Part shown: one piece after another, positions 6,893 through 12,668 of the stretch | Layout: each line of letters starts with the position of its first letter | Numbering within the stretch: position 1 is the first letter of the stretch | From: an uncultured Flavobacteriaceae bacterium | Lineage (GTDB): Bacteria > Bacteroidota > Bacteroidia > Flavobacteriales > Flavobacteriaceae | Direction of reading: 5' to 3' | Length of the DNA: 12,668 bases | Assembly (NCBI GenBank): GCA_947311745.1 | Contig: CAMZLT010000059.1 | Location: 1-12,668 of the forward strand | The notes under the pieces: model-generated | Databases searched by the model: none | What the model was told of the DNA's origin: nothing | Seen by the model: only the letters and a program-made list of their open reading frames with translations | Program-made: the position numbers and the translations under genes

Positions 6893-8587
6893 ATGCAAAA
6901 GCAATTAATAGAATGCGTGCCAAATATTAGTGAAGGTCGTGATTTAGAAAAAATAAAAGCCATAGCAAATGTAGTAGAAACTGTTGATGGTATAAAATTA
7001 TTAGATGTAGATCCTGGTGCAGCAACTAATCGTACCGTAATTACCTTTGTTGGCGAACCACAAAAAGTAATTGAAGCGGCTTTTTTACTAATTAAAAAAG
7101 CAAGTGAATTGATTGATATGAGCAAACATTCAGGTGAACATCCAAGATTTGGAGCAACCGATGTTTGTCCGTTAGTGCCAATTTCAGGAATTACTTTAGA
7201 CGAAACTGCAAAATATGCACAAAAACTTGGCGAACGAGTAGGAAAGGAGTTGGAAATTCCTGTCTATCTGTACGAAAATGCTGCACAAGAGGAAAAACGT
7301 AAAAATTTAGCAAATTGTAGATCAGGAGAGTATGAAGGTTTAAAAAAGAAACTATCCGATTCTAATTGGAAACCAGATTTTGGACCAAGTGAATTTACAA
7401 AAAAAGTTAGCAAAACAGGAGCAACTGCAATTTCGGCACGAGATTTTTTAATTGCTTATAATGTAAACTTAAATTCTACTTCTACACGTAGAGCAAATGC
7501 GATTGCTTTTGATATTCGTGAAAATGGTAGAGCAAAAACCGAAAACGGAAGACCAAATGGTAAAAAAGTATTAGATGAAAATGGAGAAGTAGTACGAATC
7601 CCAGGAAAATTAAAAGCCGTAAAAGGAATAGGTTGGTTTATAGAAGAATACGGAATTGCACAAATATCGTATAATTTAACCAATATTAGTATAACTTCTA
7701 TGTATGAAGCGTTTTACGAAACTTGCATAGCTGCCGAAAAGCGAGGTTTACGTGTAACGGGTTCTGAGCTAATAGGTTTGATACCTTTACAAGCAATGCT
7801 TGATGCTGCAGATTTTTACTTATTAAAGCAAGAACGTTCGTTAGGTATTTCAGAATCTGAAAAAATTAAAATTGCTATAAAATCTTTAGGTTTAGACGAT
7901 TTAAAACCATTTAACCCAAACGAAAAAATTATTGAATACGTTTTAAAAGATGCCAATACAAAGCAGTTAATAGATTTAACCTTAACTGATTTTGCAGATG
8001 AAACAGCAGGTGAGTCCATGGCTCCAGGTGGTGGAAGTATTTCTGCTTATGTAGGAACTTTAGGTGTTGCTTTAGGTACAATGGTTGCTAATCTTTCGGC
8101 ACACAAACGTGGTTGGGATGATAAATGGCAATACTTTTCAGAATGGGCAGAAAAAGGACAAAAATACAAAGAAACACTTTTAGCCTTAGTAGATGAAGAT
8201 ACAAATGCTTTTAATAAAATTATTGATGGCTTTAGGATGCCAAAATCTACGGATTCAGAAAAACAAGCACGAACTTTAGCTATTGAAGAAGCTACAAAAT
8301 ACGCAACAGAAGTGCCTTTTAAAGTTATGGAAACTGCTCAAAAATCTATGGAGGTAATGGTAGAAATGGTTAAAAACGGTATTAAAAACTCCCTTTCAGA
8401 TGCAGGAGTTGGTGTTTTATGTGCTAGAACAGCTTGTTATGGAGCATTTTTTAACGTTCGTATCAATGCAAAAGATATAAAAGACAGAAAATTTGCAGAG
8501 GATATCATCGCAAAAGCAGAAAATATAATGGATAAAGCCATTCAAACCGAAAAAGAAATTATAGAATATATAAATTCGCAGATATAA
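6893..8587 (+). CDS. ftcD: Bifunctional glutamate formimidoyltransferase / formimidoyltetrahydrofolate cyclodeaminase
   Basis: This 564-aa cytoplasmic enzyme completes the histidine-to-glutamate pathway. It moves the formimino group from formiminoglutamate to tetrahydrofolate, then removes ammonia to give 5,10-methenyl-THF. The transferase half (about 1-310) opens with ECVPNISEGRD (7-17) and has GEHPRFGATDVCP (81-93), in which His83 matches the catalytic His82 of the pig enzyme. The cyclodeaminase half (about 355-560) has APGGGSISAYVGTLG (377-391) and LVDEDTNAF (432-440), the region of the family's catalytic Asp. Both activities therefore look intact in one fused chain, as in animal FTCD and many Bacteroidota. 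A charged stretch at 207-245 is longer than in the animal protein and probably explains most of the extra length. No other hut genes are adjacent. The gene ends in a tandem stop, TAA TGA. Confidence 0.93.
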   Translation: MQKQLIECVPNISEGRDLEKIKAIANVVETVDGIKLLDVDPGAATNRTVITFVGEPQKVIEAAFLLIKKASELIDMSKHSGEHPRFGATDVCPLVPISGITLDETAKYAQKLGERVGKELEIPVYLYENAAQEEKRKNLANCRSGEYEGLKKKLSDSNWKPDFGPSEFTKKVSKTGATAISARDFLIAYNVNLNSTSTRRANAIAFDIRENGRAKTENGRPNGKKVLDENGEVVRIPGKLKAVKGIGWFIEEYGIAQISYNLTNISITSMYEAFYETCIAAEKRGLRVTGSELIGLIPLQAMLDAADFYLLKQERSLGISESEKIKIAIKSLGLDDLKPFNPNEKIIEYVLKDANTKQLIDLTLTDFADETAGESMAPGGGSISAYVGTLGVALGTMVANLSAHKRGWDDKWQYFSEWAEKGQKYKETLLALVDEDTNAFNKIIDGFRMPKSTDSEKQARTLAIEEATKYATEVPFKVMETAQKSMEVMVEMVKNGIKNSLSDAGVGVLCARTACYGAFFNVRINAKDIKDRKFAEDIIAKAENIMDKAIQTEKEIIEYINSQI

Positions 8588-8638
8588 TGAATTAGGAATG
8601 CTTAGCAATTAAAAAAATATTGTATAAATTATAAAAAT

Positions 8639-11600
8639 ATGAAAAGAATACTGTTGTATATTTTTACTTTAATGTTTGTAAACATCTATTCACAAAAGAA
8701 ATACGAAGCGATGATGTTGGATACAAAAATTAATTTTTATGATGTTGTGCAAGAAGGAGAAACTTATTTTAAGACACATAATAAAAATAAGAAGGGTTCT
8801 GGTTGGAAAGATTTTAAGCGATGGATGAATAATAATGAATATAAATATTATCCATCAGGAGATAGAAGTCGTGTAGATCCTTTGTTTGTAGAAAAAGCGT
8901 ACACCTCTTTTTTAAAGGAAAAACCAAAAACAAATAGAATTGCAAATTTTGATAACGGATGGAATGAATTAGGTCCGAGATATATCGATAATGTCGTAGG
9001 AGGATATTCTACAGGATTAGGAAGAATAGAAGACTTTTATATAGATGCAACTAATACGAATAAAATGTATATTGCTTCTAGAAGTGGTGGTCTTTGGAAA
9101 ACATTAGATGGAGGAATTTCTTGGGAAGCCTTGACAGATTTTGTACTTGCAACAGGTGTAACCAGTTTTACAGTATCTCCAACTAATTTTAATGAGATTT
9201 TTATTAATGTATCTAATTCTAAAAATAATTTTTCTAATGGTGTATATCATTCAATTGATGGAGGTAATTCTTGGACAATCTCAAATTTTAATCCAGTAAA
9301 TTTGGGATTTGGAGGTTTAGGCGATAATTTTATAGTAAATAGTATTCAGTACCATCCAACGGTTAGTAATTTAATTTTTATTTCAACAAATAAAGGGATT
9401 TATAAATCTACCGATAATCTAAATACTTGGAGTGTTTTATACCCAAATTCTGATATTCGTGATGTCGTTTTTCATCCAACTAATCCTTCTATTATCTATT
9501 TTAATGGAAGTGTGGAAAATGATACTTCTACTTTTGTGTATTTTTCTAATAATCAAGGTTTAAGTTATACAAAATCAAACAGTCTTAGCGGAAATACTGG
9601 TTTATTTGTTCATTTATCTACAAGCCAAGCTTGTCCGAATTGTGTATATGCTATTTCGTATTATGGAATTTGGAAATCTACAAATAATGGAACGTCATTT
9701 TCATATCTAAATGCTTCAAACGTGTACACGTTAGACTTTGTAGTGAGTGATTTGGATAATACAATAATGCTTACTGGTGGTGCTGATATAGTTATTTCAG
9801 AAGATGAAGGTCAAACATTTAATCAAGTTACTAATTGGAATTTGTTGCAAGGTAATGGAGATGTAAGTTCTAATCAAACAGCTTTTAATACAAATACAGA
9901 CTATGTACATGCAGACTTACGTAAAGCAAAATGTATTCATGGTGTTTTTTATGTTGCAACTGATGGGTTTTTATCTAAAAGTAGCGATAATGGTGTAACT
10001 TGGGAAAGACTTAATCAAGGTGTCGGCATTAGAGAAAATTATAAACTTGGTGTAAGCCAATCTAATTACAATGTTACTGTTTGCGGTTCACAAGATAATG
10101 GAACAAGTATTAAAAAAGAAAATGGCTGGACAGAATTTTTTGGAGCAGATGGAATGGAAGCAATTGTTCATCCATTAAACGAAAATTGGATAATTGCAAG
10201 CTATCAAGATGGTGGTAGGGTTCGAACAAAAAACGGAATGATTTTAGAATCCGATGTTACACCAATAAATGCTTCTGCAGATTGGGAAGCTCCTCTTGCG
10301 TATTATCCTAATAGTCCAATGACTGTTTTTGATTTTAGAACGATTGTTTATAGAAGTTTAGATTTTGCTTCTGCCTATTCTTATTTAGGTAATATTTTTA
10401 ATTTTAATACAATAAAACAAGCAGCAATAGCCGAAAATAATTCGGATATAATATTAATTTCTGATAATAATAAGATTTTAAAATCTATTGATGGAGGGTT
10501 TAATTGGATTGATATTACAGGTACTTTACCAAATGAAATCATTCAAGATATTGCTTTTGATCCAAAAGATGATGATACATTTATTGTTAGTTATGCTACA
10601 TATCAAAATAACAATCAAAAAATATTTTTAACCACAAACGGAGGAACTTCTTGGGCAAATATTACGTATAATTTAGGTGATTTACCAATTCATTCTGTTG
10701 TAATAGATCACACTGCAGATAAAAATATTTATATAGGCTCGGAAATAGGAATCTATACCAAACCTATGAATGCTACAATTTGGAATCTATATAACCAAAA
10801 TTTACCAAATGTTGCCATTGAAGAATTGGAAATTATGTATGGCTCAAATACTATACGAGCAGCAACTTGGGGTAGAGGTCTTTGGGAATACAGCTTGGTT
10901 AATAGAAATAATTTTCCAGCAATACAAACAATTGATATTACTAGTGAACCAACAGATGATCAGCCAAAATATGGCATTGATCAATTCGTAACAGCAACCA
11001 TTGATTATGATGCTACATTAACAGATGTACATCTAGCATGGTCTGTTAATAATTTGAATTTTGATCATATCATTACAATGACTAACACTTCTGGGAATAT
11101 TTGGGTTTCAGATACTGCAATTCCAAATTATGCACAAGGAAGTAAAATTTATTTTAAAGTATTTGCCACAGGAAATAATAATGATACATCAGAAACCTAT
11201 AAATTTATGTATAAAGTGAAACCATACGGTTACTGTAACGTACAATCGCAATATTTAAATGTATTTATTTCAAATGTAACTTTTAATACTATAAATAATA
11301 ATTCAGCTGGAAATGAATACCAAGATTTCACTTATATAGCAACCGATGTAATTAAAGGACAAGTATATGATTTTAATGTTACATATACGGATAATTCTCC
11401 TTATGATCAAGTGGCAGTTTGGATAGATTTTAATCATGATACGGATTTTAACGATGCTGGTGAAGAATTTATACTTCAAGAAGGTTTGGGTAGCAATTCA
11501 CCATATACATACAGTATTCCTATTCCTAACGATGCTACACTTGGTCAGACGAGAATGCGAGTTCGTGTACTAAATAGATCTTATGAAAGTTTTATTCCTT

Positions 11601-11929
11601 CATGTGGAACTACTGTTACTGGTGAAACAGAGGATTACACCATAAATATTTTAGATAATAATGTAAGTGTTTCCGAAAACAATTTTAGTGATTCACTAAG
11701 TGTTTTTCCCAATCCAACATCCAAAAAAATACATATAAATTTAGGAAATATGCATAAAAATATTTCTATAAAAGTAAGTAATGCTTTAGGACAAATAATC
11801 ACTTTAAAAAAATATTTAAACATTGAAAATATTGATTTAGAACTGAATGCAAAAGCTGGTTTGTATTTTATAGAAATCAAATCGGAAAAAGGTAAAAAGG
11901 CAATTTTTAAAATTGCATTAAAAAAATAA
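8639..11929 (+). CDS. Secreted Asp-box propeller protein with GEVED domain and T9SS type A sorting tail
   Basis: This 1096-aa protein is exported and probably cell-surface bound or released. A signal peptide (1-18, cut near YS|QK) is followed by a charged region (20-100) containing KGSGWKDFKRWM (52-63), a flavobacterial type of leader to propeller proteins. Nine Asp-box-like hairpins of the form S-x-D-x-G-x-x-W/F follow, at about 149, 201, 253, 299, 343, 383, 443, 612 and 661. They point to VPS10/BNR-like beta-propellers, closed by TWGRGLWEY (743-751). A second region of about 770-860 looks like an Ig-like fold. A GEVED domain covers about 865-1004, with acidic DFNHDTDFNDAGE (930-942) and cysteines 866 and 989. 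The T9SS type A tail (about 1018-1096) has SVFPNPTSKK (1021-1030). It may bind glycans or act on polymers, but I see no catalytic motif, and the function is unknown. No clear promoter lies in the 51 bases after ftcD. Confidence 0.85.
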   Translation: MKRILLYIFTLMFVNIYSQKKYEAMMLDTKINFYDVVQEGETYFKTHNKNKKGSGWKDFKRWMNNNEYKYYPSGDRSRVDPLFVEKAYTSFLKEKPKTNRIANFDNGWNELGPRYIDNVVGGYSTGLGRIEDFYIDATNTNKMYIASRSGGLWKTLDGGISWEALTDFVLATGVTSFTVSPTNFNEIFINVSNSKNNFSNGVYHSIDGGNSWTISNFNPVNLGFGGLGDNFIVNSIQYHPTVSNLIFISTNKGIYKSTDNLNTWSVLYPNSDIRDVVFHPTNPSIIYFNGSVENDTSTFVYFSNNQGLSYTKSNSLSGNTGLFVHLSTSQACPNCVYAISYYGIWKSTNNGTSFSYLNASNVYTLDFVVSDLDNTIMLTGGADIVISEDEGQTFNQVTNWNLLQGNGDVSSNQTAFNTNTDYVHADLRKAKCIHGVFYVATDGFLSKSSDNGVTWERLNQGVGIRENYKLGVSQSNYNVTVCGSQDNGTSIKKENGWTEFFGADGMEAIVHPLNENWIIASYQDGGRVRTKNGMILESDVTPINASADWEAPLAYYPNSPMTVFDFRTIVYRSLDFASAYSYLGNIFNFNTIKQAAIAENNSDIILISDNNKILKSIDGGFNWIDITGTLPNEIIQDIAFDPKDDDTFIVSYATYQNNNQKIFLTTNGGTSWANITYNLGDLPIHSVVIDHTADKNIYIGSEIGIYTKPMNATIWNLYNQNLPNVAIEELEIMYGSNTIRAATWGRGLWEYSLVNRNNFPAIQTIDITSEPTDDQPKYGIDQFVTATIDYDATLTDVHLAWSVNNLNFDHIITMTNTSGNIWVSDTAIPNYAQGSKIYFKVFATGNNNDTSETYKFMYKVKPYGYCNVQSQYLNVFISNVTFNTINNNSAGNEYQDFTYIATDVIKGQVYDFNVTYTDNSPYDQVAVWIDFNHDTDFNDAGEEFILQEGLGSNSPYTYSIPIPNDATLGQTRMRVRVLNRSYESFIPSCGTTVTGETEDYTINILDNNVSVSENNFSDSLSVFPNPTSKKIHINLGNMHKNISIKVSNALGQIITLKKYLNIENIDLELNAKAGLYFIEIKSEKGKKAIFKIALKK

Positions 11930-11936
11930 CTATTCT

Positions 11937-12668
11937 ATGAGCTACAAAAAAGGATTAGCATACGCAAAAGAACAAGATTCTTTAGACGAATTGAAAAAAT
12001 ACAGAAATCAATTTTATCTACCAACTGATAAAAATGGAAAAGAATTAATTTACTTTTGTGGTAATTCACTTGGTTTACAACCAAAACAAACCAAAGAGTA
12101 TATCGATCAAGAATTGAATGATTGGGAAAAATTTGGTGTAGAAGGACATACAGATGCGAAAAATCCTTGGTTACCATATCATGAATTTTTAACCGATTCT
12201 ATGGCTAAAATAGTAGGAGCAAAGCCTTTAGAAGTAGTTATAATGAATACCTTAACTACTAATCTACACTTGCTAATGGTTTCTTTTTATAAGCCAACCA
12301 AAGCAAAATATAAAATTGTAGTAGAATCCGATGCTTTTCCTAGTGATAAATATGCAGTAGAATCGCAATTAAAACATCATGGATTTGATCCAAATGAAGG
12401 GCTTATTTTATGGAAACCAAGAAAAAATGAAGAATTATTACGAATAGAGGATTTAGAAAATATCCTTGAAGAACAAGGCGATGAAATAGCATTATTACTA
12501 ATCGGTGGTGTTAATTACTATACAGGTCAATATTTAGATTTAAAAAGAATTGCAAAAATAGGACATGCAAAAAATTGTATGGTAGGAATAGATTTGGCTC
12601 ATGGTGTAGGTAATATTCAACCAAATTTACACGATTCAGGTGTTGACTTTGCTGCTTGGTGTACCTAT
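11937..12668 (+). CDS. kynU: Kynureninase, N-terminal part (cut by window edge)
   Basis: This PLP enzyme splits kynurenine to anthranilate and alanine, or 3-hydroxykynurenine to 3-hydroxyanthranilate, in tryptophan breakdown or in NAD synthesis. The 244 codons present show the family signature FCGNSLGLQP (40-49), the phosphate-binding MNTLTTNLHLL (103-113), FPSDKYA (134-140), GVNYYTGQ (191-198) and DLAHGVGN (219-226). Asp219, His222 and Tyr244 line up at a constant offset of 31 with Asp250, His253 and Tyr275 of the human enzyme. The next codon, just outside the window, should therefore be the PLP lysine (human Lys276). The ATG is seven bases after the stop of the secreted protein gene, so the two may share a transcript. 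No promoter box is visible before it. The C-terminal part is missing only because the window ends. Confidence 0.93.
   Translation, partial: MSYKKGLAYAKEQDSLDELKKYRNQFYLPTDKNGKELIYFCGNSLGLQPKQTKEYIDQELNDWEKFGVEGHTDAKNPWLPYHEFLTDSMAKIVGAKPLEVVIMNTLTTNLHLLMVSFYKPTKAKYKIVVESDAFPSDKYAVESQLKHHGFDPNEGLILWKPRKNEELLRIEDLENILEEQGDEIALLLIGGVNYYTGQYLDLKRIAKIGHAKNCMVGIDLAHGVGNIQPNLHDSGVDFAAWCTY

Noticed and set aside
8588..8638. Possible promoter or terminator between ftcD and the secreted protein gene.
   Set aside because: There is no TAnnTTTG match and no stable hairpin with a T-run. The stretch is only AT-rich, so I list no site.
8639..11929. The Asp-box repeats as evidence for a sialidase.
   Set aside because: Asp-boxes are structural and occur in many non-enzymatic propellers. 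I could not identify the arginine triad or other catalytic residues of sialidases.
11935..12177. An 80-codon minus-strand frame opposite the start of kynU.
   Set aside because: It overlaps the conserved N-terminus of kynureninase, and its translation looks like a low-complexity shadow.
1..12668. Search for tRNA or rRNA genes, CRISPR arrays, insertion sequences, defence systems or prophage genes.
   Set aside because: Coding sequence fills nearly all of the window with housekeeping or metabolic genes. No repeat array, transposase, integrase, RNA gene or defence domain was seen.

Overview
The window looks like an ordinary chromosomal segment of a member of the Bacteroidota, most likely a marine-type Flavobacteriaceae. 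The evidence is the strongly AT-rich sequence, the lack of Shine-Dalgarno sequences before start codons, several promoter boxes of the Bacteroidota -7 type (TAnnTTTG), a large secreted protein ending in a type IX secretion (T9SS type A) sorting domain, and protein sequences of flavobacterial type. I assign the lineage from these hallmarks, not from a database search.

Left part (1-3848, all minus strand). Read from right to left, this is a tight run of five genes: glutamate-type dehydrogenase, NhaD Na+/H+ antiporter, ExbB-like proton channel subunit, ExbD-like subunit, and the first 20 codons of what is probably a TonB-like energy transducer cut by the window edge. The gaps are 15, 43, 25 and 1 bases. 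One clear promoter box lies 38 bases before the dehydrogenase, so the run could be one operon. The theme is ion-motive force: NhaD exchanges Na+ and H+, and ExbB-ExbD-TonB uses the proton gradient to drive outer-membrane uptake.

Middle part (3849-6892). A minus-strand class I methyltransferase of the GSTCD/METTL25-like type (384 aa) and a plus-strand SulP anion transporter with a STAS domain are transcribed apart from an 87-base intergenic region that carries one -7 box for each direction. The methyltransferase box lies so close to its ATG that the transcript may be leaderless. A weak hairpin with a T-rich tail follows the SulP gene.

Right part (6893-12668, all plus strand). A bifunctional formimidoyltransferase-cyclodeaminase (ftcD, histidine catabolism) is followed by a 1096-aa exported protein with nine Asp-box-like propeller repeats, a GEVED domain and a T9SS tail. 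Seven bases after it begins kynureninase (kynU, tryptophan/kynurenine catabolism), which runs off the window one codon before its expected PLP lysine. GDH, FtcD and KynU make amino-acid breakdown a second theme, although these genes sit in different transcription units.

I found no RNA gene, CRISPR array, insertion sequence, phage gene or broken gene. I do not see a clearly novel multi-gene system. The least understood items are the methyltransferase family and the large secreted propeller protein.
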